This document shows positions 31,973 through 38,263 of a DNA stretch of 38,263 nucleotides, one piece after another. The DNA comes from UBA4717 sp045536775 (GTDB lineage: Bacteria; Bacillota; Clostridia; Oscillospirales; CAG-272): positions 1 to 38,263 of the forward strand of contig JAZSOD010000038.1 of NCBI GenBank assembly GCA_045536775.1, written 5' to 3'. How positions within the stretch are numbered: position 1 is the stretch's first letter; every line of letters begins with the position of its first letter. The position numbers and the translations under genes are program-made. Under the pieces are notes generated by a model, which ran no database searches, had not been told where the DNA came from, and worked only from the letters and a program-made list of their open reading frames with translations.

Positions 31973-32077
31973 ATGAGATATAGCGTCTGCAAGCTTTTGC
32001 AGGCGGTGTTTGAGCTGACGGGCGCTACTCCCGACGGCAAGAGCAACTTTGAAATAGGTGCAATCATGGTAGGTTGA
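31973..32077 (+). CDS. Possible 34-aa small ORF or small RNA body
   Basis: An ATG-to-TGA frame encodes 34 residues (begins MRYSVCKLLQAVFELTG and ends FEIGAIMVG). It lies between a promoter and a strong terminator (32083-32111). No ribosome-binding site precedes the ATG, which almost coincides with the predicted transcription start, so the transcript may instead be a non-coding RNA of about 135 nt, or the ORF the remnant of a longer gene. Not recognised. Confidence 0.35.
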   Translation: MRYSVCKLLQAVFELTGATPDGKSNFEIGAIMVG

Positions 32078-32082
32078 ATTAG

Positions 32083-32111
32083 AAAAAGCACGCCAAATGG
32101 CGTGCTTTTTT
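32083..32111 (+). terminator. Terminator of the small transcript
   Basis: AAAAAGCACGCC / GGCGTGCTTTTT is a 12-bp perfect stem with an AAAT loop, and T residues follow. Confidence 0.9.
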
Positions 32112-32142
32112 GATAAAATCGTCTGTTTTGTAAATCATAGTA

Positions 32143-32171
32143 TTGACTTTGACGGTATATACCGCTAAAAT
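32143..32171 (+). promoter_or_regulatory. Promoter of the DUF2156-GNAT pair with palindrome in spacer
   Basis: The -35 TTGACT (32143-32148) and -10 TAAAAT (32166-32171) are separated by 17 bp. The spacer contains the 12-bp perfect palindrome CGGTATATACCG (32153-32164), a candidate operator. Confidence 0.6.
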
Positions 32172-32202
32172 TAAAGCAGATAAGAAAATACGGAGTGGTA
32201 AA

Positions 32203-33117
32203 ATGATAGATTTCAAGCACGTTAGCACACTTGACAGGGAATACTACGAAGACCTCCTCTTTGCCGACAAGTCGGGCAGAGGATGCGAGTTTTCGTTTGC
32301 AAATCTATATTTATGGGGACGTCAGACGATAGCACGCTCACACGGCTGCATATTGATATTTTCGCAGTTTGACCGCAGAAGCGTTTACCCGTTTCCGCTT
32401 GGTGACGGTGACGTTAAGGGCGCGCTTGACGCTGTAATATCAGACTCAAGAAAAAGAGGAATACCTTGCAGAATAACCGGAATTCGTCCCGAGCAGAGAG
32501 AGTTTATCGAGAAGTGTTTTCCGGGAATGTTCCGTTTTCACACGGACCGCGGCTCATACGATTACGTGTATTCCGTTGACGATCTTGCGGAGCTTGCAGG
32601 CAAAAAATATGACGGCAAGCGCAATCATATAAATAAGTTCAAAAAGAAATACACCGAATACAAGATCGAGCCTATAAGTACTGAAAATATGGCTCTTGCC
32701 GAAAAAATGGTGCACGAGTGGTATGAGTCGAAAATAAGCGAAAATCCCGACTCCGATTTTCATATGGAAAAGGCGGCACTTGCAAGAGCTTTCCGTGACT
32801 ATGAGGCTCTCGGACTCGATGGACTCCTGCTTTTGGTTGACGGCAAGGTCGTGGCGCTCACGATGGGAAGTAAGCTTTCATTCGACACCTTTGACGTTCA
32901 TTTTGAAAAGGCGCTTACGGGTTATGACGGAGCTTACGCGATGATAAACTGTGAGTTTGCGAAATATATAAGAGAGAAATATCCCGAGATGAAATTTCTC
33001 GACAGAGAAGAGGATATGGGACTTGAGGGGCTCAGACGCGCCAAGGAAAGCTATCAGCCCCACCACTTAGTAGAGAAGTGCTGGGCGTGTCTTCTGGAGG
33101 ATGGCTGTGATTATTGA
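32203..33117 (+). CDS. DUF2156 / phosphatidylglycerol lysyltransferase-like domain protein
   Basis: A 304-aa soluble protein built of a double GNAT-like fold, the pattern of the DUF2156 (LPG synthetase C-terminal) family. Conserved-looking parts are CEFSFANLYLWG, YDYVYSVDDLAELAGKKY, KRNHINKFKKKY, VVALTMGSKLSFDTFDVHFE, GAYAMINCEFAKYI and FLDREEDMGLEGLRRAKESY. It lacks the membrane domain of MprF, so a cytosolic aminoacyl- or acyl-transfer role is inferred only. The ATG at 32203 has GGAG seven bases upstream; the in-frame region before it carries the promoter. Its end overlaps the downstream acetyltransferase. Confidence 0.87.
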   Translation: MIDFKHVSTLDREYYEDLLFADKSGRGCEFSFANLYLWGRQTIARSHGCILIFSQFDRRSVYPFPLGDGDVKGALDAVISDSRKRGIPCRITGIRPEQREFIEKCFPGMFRFHTDRGSYDYVYSVDDLAELAGKKYDGKRNHINKFKKKYTEYKIEPISTENMALAEKMVHEWYESKISENPDSDFHMEKAALARAFRDYEALGLDGLLLLVDGKVVALTMGSKLSFDTFDVHFEKALTGYDGAYAMINCEFAKYIREKYPEMKFLDREEDMGLEGLRRAKESYQPHHLVEKCWACLLEDGCDY

Positions 33118-33862
33118 AAATCTTACTCAAAAAGAAACCAAGTCGCGAAGAAGACTGTGGCGTGAGGCGTTCTGCGACAGCGACGACTTTCTTGATGACT
33201 TTGACAGGACCGCGTTTTCGCCCGAGCGTTACCGTGCCGTAATTATTGACGGTGAGGTGGTGTCTGCGCTCTATTTCTTTGACTGTGAGTACGCAGGCGG
33301 ACGAATTGCGTATATTTACGCAGTCGCGACTGCAAAAGAATATCGCGGAAAAGGTCTTTGCCGCAAACTTTTTCAAGAAACACACTCGTACCTTACAGAC
33401 CGTGGCTATACGGGCGCGATACTGTGTCCGGGAAGCGACAGTCTATTCGATTTTTATAAGTCAATGGGGTACAAGACCTGCACATACGCAAACGAGTGCG
33501 AGGTGACCGCAGGTGACGCGGTCAACGTACGCGAGATCACAAAGGACGAGTACGCGCGTCTTCGCCGCAAATATCTGCCCGAGGGCGGAGTAGTGCAGGA
33601 GAGGGAGAATATCGACTTCCTCGAAACCTTTTCAAAATTTTATTCGGGCGAGGGCTTTGTCCTGACCGCGCGCCCTGACGGTGACAGACTCTTTTGCGCC
33701 GAGCTTCTTGGGGACACGAATGCCGCCGCAGGAGTCACGCGCGCACTCGGCTTTGAGAGAGGCTTTTTCAGAACCGTGGGTAACGGCAGACCGTTCACGA
33801 TGTATTACTTTCTTGACAAAAAATCCTCACCGCCAACCTACTTCGGACTTGCATTTGACTAA
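33107..33862 (+). CDS. GNAT family N-acetyltransferase
   Basis: A roughly 251-aa acetyltransferase. The acetyl-CoA loop is visible in YIYAVATAKEYRGKGLCRKL (about residues 66-85), followed by GAILCPGSDSLFDFYKSMGY; the C-terminal third resembles an extra, degenerate GNAT-like half. GTG at 33107 is preferred because GGAGG lies six bases upstream; an ATG at 33101 abuts the ribosome-binding site. It overlaps the end of the DUF2156 gene, so the two are probably translated together and may act in one pathway. The substrate is unknown. Confidence 0.85.
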   Translation: MIIENLTQKETKSRRRLWREAFCDSDDFLDDFDRTAFSPERYRAVIIDGEVVSALYFFDCEYAGGRIAYIYAVATAKEYRGKGLCRKLFQETHSYLTDRGYTGAILCPGSDSLFDFYKSMGYKTCTYANECEVTAGDAVNVREITKDEYARLRRKYLPEGGVVQERENIDFLETFSKFYSGEGFVLTARPDGDRLFCAELLGDTNAAAGVTRALGFERGFFRTVGNGRPFTMYYFLDKKSSPPTYFGLAFD

Positions 33863-33891
33863 AAAACGCAGAGCATCGCTCTGCGTTTTTT
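33861..33891. terminator. Bidirectional terminator between convergent genes
   Basis: AAAAAACGCAGAGC / GCTCTGCGTTTTTT is a 14-bp stem with a 3-base loop. A and T runs on both sides let it serve both the GNAT gene (plus) and the decarboxylase gene (minus). Confidence 0.92.
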
Positions 33892-33893
33892 GA

Positions 33894-35234
33894 TTATTTT
33901 TTTACAACCTCGACCTCGGTGATGCCGTAACGCACGAATGCTTCAACGTCACGTTCGGTGATTACTTCACCGCTGATAACTATCGGTACTGCGGGAGGAC
34001 ACGAAACCGTGGGAGACGCCAGGATCCTGCCTGCTGAAGCGCTTGCGGGTATCACCTCGCGCGGTGCAAATACCGCCTCACGCACGCGCATACGTTGCTC
34101 GTGCCTTTGTGCCTCAAACGGCACGCACGGCTCAATCGGAGATTTTTTTGCAAGAGCCTCAAATGCACGGACAAGTCTGTCAAAGTCATTGTCGGTGTTT
34201 GACACACTCGCCATCAGTACAAGGTACTCGCCGTCCGCAAATTCGCACTCAATTTTATTGTCACGCAGGTAGTTTGCAAGCTCATTGCCCGTGTAACCTA
34301 CCGAACGCGGAGAAACCGTAATTTTAAGCGGTTCACCGTCAAGTATACTTATGTCAAGCAAACTCAGACGCCTCTTTATTTCATCGACCTTGCGTACAGT
34401 TGCTTGAAGCGTTTCTCTGTATCCGTCTGCAATATACGCGTTGCACAGATCAAGCGACTCAAGTATCAGATATGACGGACTCGTTGACGCAAACACCGAG
34501 AGGGTGTTCCTTGCAAGAGTCAAAAGCTCGGGGTCGGTATTTTTTGAAATGTGAAGATACGCACCGCCTGTTAAAACGGGGAGGGTCTTGTGCGCTGAAT
34601 CACAGCACATATCAGCACCGAGCGCTATCGGATGGTGCGAGCTTTCAAGGAAATTCAGATACGCGCCGTGAGCGTTGTCAACAAGAAGCAGTATGCCGTG
34701 ACGCTTGCAAACCTTGCTTATCGACTCAATATCCGCACATATGCCGAGATAGTCGGGTGAGGTCAGGTACAGCGCAGTCGGTGTCCTTTCAGCGCCCAAT
34801 ATAGCCGCTTCAACATCGCCAGCCGTTAACATACAGGTGCACAGATGAGTTGGCTCGTTTGGATATACCCATTCAATATCAAAATCAAGCAGAGCCGCGG
34901 AATAAACAAAAGCCTTATGCACGTTTCTTGCAGCAAGAACAAGCGGTCTGCCGCTACCACATCTTGAGCATGCGAGAGCAAGCATCGCCTTTATTGCAAG
35001 GGTTGAGCCCTCTGTCGAGTAATAGGTGTGCGCCGTGCCGAAAAGCTCGGTCGCGTTGTTTTCACTCTCTGCAATAATGCCGTCGGCAGAGCAGAGCACG
35101 TCTGCGCCCTCGACCTCGGTTATGTCATAAGCCTCGACACCGAGTGGACCGTGCCCTTTGTGACCCGGCATGTGAAAGCGGGATACGTCCGACTCTGCGT
35201 ACTTTTTTACAAAATCGTATATCGGAGTTTTCAT
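33894..35234 (-). CDS. Orn/Lys/Arg decarboxylase-family PLP enzyme
   Basis: A 446-aa fold-type I PLP protein of the YaaO/SpeA-like basic amino acid decarboxylase family. The N-terminus RFHMPGHKGHGPLG, the aromatic-stacking GTAHTYYSTEGSTLA, LLVDNAHGAY with Asp186 and His189, and the PLP lysine in CDSAHKTLPVLTGGAYL (about Lys216) are present, with a C-terminal domain ending VSCPPAVPIVISGEVIT. The substrate (lysine, arginine or ornithine) cannot be told. The start at 35234 overlaps the maturase stop at 35231 by ATGA, so translation is coupled; the open frame runs 13 codons further upstream but within the maturase. A link to the peptide pathway is only positional. Confidence 0.88.
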   Translation of the reverse strand: MKTPIYDFVKKYAESDVSRFHMPGHKGHGPLGVEAYDITEVEGADVLCSADGIIAESENNATELFGTAHTYYSTEGSTLAIKAMLALACSRCGSGRPLVLAARNVHKAFVYSAALLDFDIEWVYPNEPTHLCTCMLTAGDVEAAILGAERTPTALYLTSPDYLGICADIESISKVCKRHGILLLVDNAHGAYLNFLESSHHPIALGADMCCDSAHKTLPVLTGGAYLHISKNTDPELLTLARNTLSVFASTSPSYLILESLDLCNAYIADGYRETLQATVRKVDEIKRRLSLLDISILDGEPLKITVSPRSVGYTGNELANYLRDNKIECEFADGEYLVLMASVSNTDNDFDRLVRAFEALAKKSPIEPCVPFEAQRHEQRMRVREAVFAPREVIPASASAGRILASPTVSCPPAVPIVISGEVITERDVEAFVRYGITEVEVVKK

Positions 35235-36607
35235 TCTTCTTCGGAATCTGCAACCTGCATCATGACCGCGCATTCGATACGCTTTTTGAAAAGCTCACAG
35301 CCGTAGCCGTAAACGCCGTTTATGCTGCCCGTTGCGTGATAGGAGTTTGCCGCACAGCCACCCGAGCAATAAAGCTTTGCCCAGCAGCTTCTGCATTCTT
35401 ATCTCGAATATGCGTTACAGGAACGGACCTCGTCCTGAATTTCGGTGTTCTTGACACCGTCCCAGATGTTACCGAGACTGTATTTGGGGTCACCCACAAA
35501 CTGATGGCAGGGGAAAAGCTCACCCCACGGAGTGACCGCCATATATTCTGTTCCCGAGCCGCAACCCGTGATACGCTTGTATATGCAAGGACCGTTTTTG
35601 AGGTCAAGTATGTAGTGATAGAAGGTAAAACCGCGTTCCTCGCGCTTGCGCTTTATCATTTCCTTGGCAAGTATCTCGTACTGCTCAAAGAGCTTCGGCA
35701 GATCCTCCTCTGTGAGTGCATAAGGGTCACCGGGAGGACAAACCACGGGCTCCATACTGAGCTCGGTGAAGCCTAGGTCTGCCATATGCAAAAGATCGTT
35801 TGTGAAATCCACGTTGTTGTGGGTAAACGTGCCGCGAACGTAATAATTCTTGCCCTCGCGCGCACGTACAAGCTTCTGGAACTTCGGCACGATGGTGTCG
35901 TAGCTGCCCTTGCCCGCATAGTCGCGGCGGAAGTGGTCGTTTACCTCTTTTCTTCCGTCAAGGCTTAAAACCACGTTGCTCATTTCCTTGTTGGCGAACT
36001 CAATAACGTCATCGTCAATAAGCATACCGTTTGTGGTAAGAGTGAAGCGGAAGTTCTTGTTATGTTCTTTTTCAATGCTTCTCGCGTAAGCTACGAGCTT
36101 TTTAACAACGTCCCAGTTCATAAGGGGCTCGCCGCCGAAGAAGTCGACCTCAAGGTTACGTCTGTCACCCGAGTTTGCGATAAGGAAGTCAAACGCCTGC
36201 TTACCCACCTCAAAGCTCATAAGAGCGCGGTCGCCCTGATACTTGCCCTGACTTGCAAAGCAGTACGAGCAGTTTAAATTACAGGTGTGTGCGACGTGAA
36301 GGCAGAGAGCCTTTATTACCTTGCTGTTGTTCTTGTGAGAGTACGCAAGCTCCTCAAACTTGTCCTCGGAGTAAAGCTTGCCGTTTTCCTCGAGTGCCTT
36401 GATATCGTCGATACATTCGAGTACCTCCTCGCGTGTAACGTCGGGGAGGTGCTTGTATTTTTCAAGAATAAAGGATACTATCTCGTCCGTGCTCTTTGAC
36501 TTGTACGCTTCGATTATGTCATAAGCCACCTCGTCGACAACGTGTACCGAGCCGCTGCAGGTGTCAAGCACAATATTGTATCCGTTTAATTTGTACTGGT
36601 GTACCAT
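35231..36607 (-). CDS. scfB: SCIFF peptide radical-SAM maturase, interrupted by one in-frame TAA
   Basis: This radical-SAM/SPASM enzyme forms thioether cross-links in the SCIFF peptide. The N-terminal ~95 residues look like the peptide-binding (RRE-type) domain. The [4Fe-4S] motif is CNLNCSYC (Cys109, 113, 116), followed by VDFFGGEPLMNW, and the SPASM region begins at CGSGTEYMAVTPWGELFPCH. At codon 403 (35399-35401) the frame reads TAA, after RSCNAYSR. The same frame then continues ECRSCWAKLYCSGGC and on to a TGA at 35231, giving the expected ~458 aa and the remaining SPASM cysteines. If the stop is real and not read through, the product is 402 aa and lacks part of an auxiliary cluster. It is downstream of scfA and overlaps the decarboxylase gene by ATGA. 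Confidence 0.88.
35399..35401 (-). other. Internal TAA codon in scfB
   Basis: This stop sits between NAYSR and ECRSCW within the SPASM cysteine cluster. No frame change is needed to rejoin the conserved sequence, so it is a single nonsense codon and not a frameshift. Confidence 0.95.
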
Positions 36608-36647
36608 TGTATCTCCATTCTGCCATTTTGGGCAAAAGTGTTACTTA

Positions 36648-36682
36648 ATGCGAAACGCTGCCCTTTAAGGCAGCGTTTGCAT
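36648..36682 (-). other. Hairpin between scfA and scfB
   Basis: AAACGCTGCC / GGCAGCGTTT is a 10-bp perfect stem, extended by ATGC/GCAT across a one-base bulge. No T run follows on the minus strand, so a partial terminator or RNA-processing/stability element is likely, letting the peptide be made in excess of the enzyme. Confidence 0.75.
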
Positions 36683-36696
36683 CATAAAAATCATTC

Positions 36697-36843
36697 TTAC
36701 TTGTTGTGATTTTCACATTGCTGATTAACAACACCGCAAGATGTTTTGCAAGCGGACTGGCAGGAAGTCTGGCATTCGCCGCAACCGCCGTTATTTACTG
36801 TCTTAGCAATGTCTTTAGTTTCAACAGTCTTGATTCTGCTCAT
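36697..36843 (-). CDS. scfA: SCIFF ranthipeptide precursor (48 aa, six Cys)
   Basis: The translation begins MSRIKTVETKDIAKTVNNGG and continues through CGECQTSCQSACKTSCGV to a short CENHNK tail. This is the six-cysteines-in-forty-five-residues family, almost universal in Clostridia: a conserved leader followed by Cys at 21, 24, 28, 32, 36 and 43. The maturase links Cys thiols to nearby residues to form thioethers; the role of the peptide in the cell is not settled. GGAGG lies seven bases before the ATG and a consensus promoter lies upstream. It is 89 bp upstream of scfB. Confidence 0.97.
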   Translation of the reverse strand: MSRIKTVETKDIAKTVNNGGCGECQTSCQSACKTSCGVVNQQCENHNK

Positions 36844-36884
36844 GATAAATCCTCCGTTTCCGGCAATAAAATACTTACAGAGTT

Positions 36885-36914
36885 ATTATATCACAAACTT
36901 CAAAATATTGTCAA
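36885..36914 (-). promoter_or_regulatory. Promoter of scfA-scfB
   Basis: On the minus strand perfect -35 TTGACA (36909-36914) and -10 TATAAT (36885-36890) hexamers are separated by 18 bp. Confidence 0.82.
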
Positions 36915-36984
36915 GTAGGATTAATAACTTTATTGTGATTTCTGTAAAATTGCGCATACTAAAACAAAAAGCGCGGAGGTTACT

Positions 36985-38199
36985 ATGACGGCTGAAAAAA
37001 TACTTGCCGAGGCAAATAAAATAAAAGACGATATCATTGAGATAAGACGGCATCTTCACAAGAATGCGGAAATCGGCTTTGAGCTTAAAAACACGGTGGC
37101 GTTTGTGAAAGAAAAGCTTTCTGAAATGGGGATAAAATGCTCTGACTGCGGACGATCGGGTGTGGTCGCACTCGTCGGCAAAAAGAGTGATGGCAGAGTG
37201 ATTCTTCTGCGCGCCGATATGGACGCTTTACCCATTCGCGAGGAGTCGGGCGAGGATTTTACTTCTACGGGCGGCAGTATGCACGCCTGCGGTCACGATA
37301 TGCATACCGCGATGCTTCTCGGCGCGGCGAAGATATTAAAATCACACGAGGACGAGCTTCGCGGTAGGGTGAAATTGATGTTTCAGCCTGCGGAGGAGCT
37401 ACTCGAGGGAGCTAAAAATATGATAGAGTCGGGGGTGCTTGAAAACCCAAGACCCGATGCGGCTATGATGCTCCACGTTATGACGGATGTGCCGCTTGAA
37501 GCGGGGATGGCGATCGTATCATCGGGCGGAGTCAGCGCGCCTGCCGCCGACTACTTTAATATCGCCGTTTCGGGTAAGGGCTGCCACGGCTCAATGCCAA
37601 ACGCAGGGGTAGACCCCATAACCGCCGCCGCGCATATCGTAACGGGACTTCATAATATTAAATCAATGGAGATTTCGATGAGCGAGAGGGCGGCGTTGAC
37701 GGTGGGCAGTTTAAGCGCAGGCGACGCCGCGAACGTAATTCCCGACACCGCGCGCCTTTCGGGAACAATGCGCGCCTTTGACGAGAACACGCGCGAGTTT
37801 ATGAAGAAAAGGATATGCGAAATATCCGAGCTTGCGGCAAAGGCGTTCAGAGCCGAGACAAAGGTGGAGTTTACAAGCGGTTGCCCGTCGCTTCTTAATG
37901 ATAAAAGCCTTTCTGCAAGCGTTTATGGCTTTGCACGTGAACTTCTCGGGGAGAGTCGGGTATTTACAAGCGGAGAGCTTGCCGAAAAGAGCGAGCGTTC
38001 AAATGAAACCTCGGGCTCGGAGGATTTTGCATACGTAAGTCGTGAAGTTCCGTCAATAATGGTGGCGCTTGCGGCAGGCTCGACCGAGAGGGGATACACT
38101 CATCCGCTTCACCATCCTGCCGTACGTTTTGATGAAGACGCCTTGCCATCGGGAAGTGCGCTCCTTGCGTTCACGGCGATGCGCTATCTTGAAGACTGA
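36985..38199 (+). CDS. M20 family metallo-amidohydrolase (M20D type)
   Basis: A 404-aa cytosolic hydrolase of the hippurate / N-acyl-amino-acid / N-acetyl-diaminopimelate deacetylase group. RRHLHKNAEIGFEL at the N-terminus, LRADMDALPI, the metal site MHACGHDMHTAM (Cys102, His104) and FQPAEE are visible, followed by the dimerisation domain (GKGCHGSMPNAGVDPI) and a C-terminal HHPAVRFDEDAL with the last metal-binding His. The exact substrate is not predictable. GGAGG lies seven bases before the ATG. It is monocistronic in the window, divergent from scfA. Confidence 0.92.
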   Translation: MTAEKILAEANKIKDDIIEIRRHLHKNAEIGFELKNTVAFVKEKLSEMGIKCSDCGRSGVVALVGKKSDGRVILLRADMDALPIREESGEDFTSTGGSMHACGHDMHTAMLLGAAKILKSHEDELRGRVKLMFQPAEELLEGAKNMIESGVLENPRPDAAMMLHVMTDVPLEAGMAIVSSGGVSAPAADYFNIAVSGKGCHGSMPNAGVDPITAAAHIVTGLHNIKSMEISMSERAALTVGSLSAGDAANVIPDTARLSGTMRAFDENTREFMKKRICEISELAAKAFRAETKVEFTSGCPSLLNDKSLSASVYGFARELLGESRVFTSGELAEKSERSNETSGSEDFAYVSREVPSIMVALAAGSTERGYTHPLHHPAVRFDEDALPSGSALLAFTAMRYLED

Positions 38200-38233
38200 G
38201 GCGATTTGCACGGTAAATACCGGAGAAAACAAA

Positions 38234-38263
38234 AAAATCCCGAAGCCGCGGCTTCGGGATTTT
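38234..38263 (+). terminator. Terminator of the M20 hydrolase gene (at window edge)
   Basis: AAAATCCCGAAGC / GCTTCGGGATTTT stem; the T run continues to the last base of the window. Confidence 0.88.

Noticed and set aside
31840..32220. Minus-strand open frame of about 126 codons across the iteron region
   Set aside because: It runs through two terminator hairpins, the iterons and two plus-strand promoters, has no ribosome-binding site, and shows no domain pattern.
35399..35401. Recoding of the maturase stop as selenocysteine or pyrrolysine
   Set aside because: The codon is TAA, which neither system uses, and no SECIS-like element was sought or seen beside it; mutation or sequence error is simpler.
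35231..35401. Frameshift as the cause of the maturase interruption
   Set aside because: Conserved residues before and after the stop are in the same frame, so no insertion or deletion is required.

Overview
The window looks like a chromosomal segment of an anaerobic, spore-forming clostridium, probably a gut Oscillospiraceae/Ruminococcaceae-type member of Clostridia. The evidence is a complete spoIIIA operon (engulfment-stage sporulation), a ctsR-mcsA-mcsB-clpC heat-shock operon with CtsR boxes, a SCIFF ranthipeptide gene pair, a lysine riboswitch, S-layer-homology surface proteins, strong GGAGG ribosome-binding sites and near-consensus sigma-A promoters with 16-18 bp spacers. The exact genus cannot be fixed from this sequence.

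Layout. 1-1.75 kb: 3' part of rpoC with its terminator. 1.9-8.5 kb (minus strand): an SLH-anchored protein with two cohesin-like domains, a DUF1846 protein, a SulP/STAS anion transporter and an acyltransferase-3 membrane protein. 8.6-13.2 kb (minus): clpC, mcsB, mcsA, ctsR, a protein quality-control operon whose promoter carries three CtsR boxes. 13.3-15.4 kb (minus): an NhaC-superfamily transporter preceded by a lysine (L-box) riboswitch, so probably a lysine transporter and not a plain Na+/H+ antiporter. 15.5-17.9 kb (minus): two tandem paralogous Gfo/Idh/MocA oxidoreductases. 18.0-18.9 kb (minus): a small membrane protein and yajC. 19.1-23.8 kb (plus): spoIIIAA to spoIIIAH, with an unusually compact spoIIIAG. 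23.9-31.2 kb (minus): a secreted cohesin-like protein, valS, rnmV (RNase M5), holA (Pol III delta), a DUF1934 protein and secG. 31.4-31.7 kb (plus): two tRNA-Ser genes. 31.7-32.2 kb: a gene-poor interval holding five 10-bp-phased ATGTCC repeats, a promoter and a small terminated transcript. 32.2-33.9 kb (plus): a DUF2156 protein and a GNAT acetyltransferase. 33.9-36.9 kb (minus): the SCIFF precursor (48 aa), its radical-SAM maturase and an Orn/Lys/Arg decarboxylase-family gene. 37-38.2 kb (plus): an M20 amidohydrolase with a terminator at the window edge.

Most notable: (1) the SCIFF maturase gene has one in-frame TAA at codon 403, inside the C-terminal SPASM cysteine cluster, while the same frame continues with conserved cysteines to a natural end that overlaps the next gene by ATGA; (2) the small SCIFF precursor gene lies upstream, separated by a strong hairpin; (3) a lysine riboswitch assigns a substrate to an NhaC-like transporter; (4) phased iterons overlap the -35 of a promoter driving a short transcript next to tRNA-Ser genes. 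No CRISPR array, intact insertion sequence or prophage was seen.
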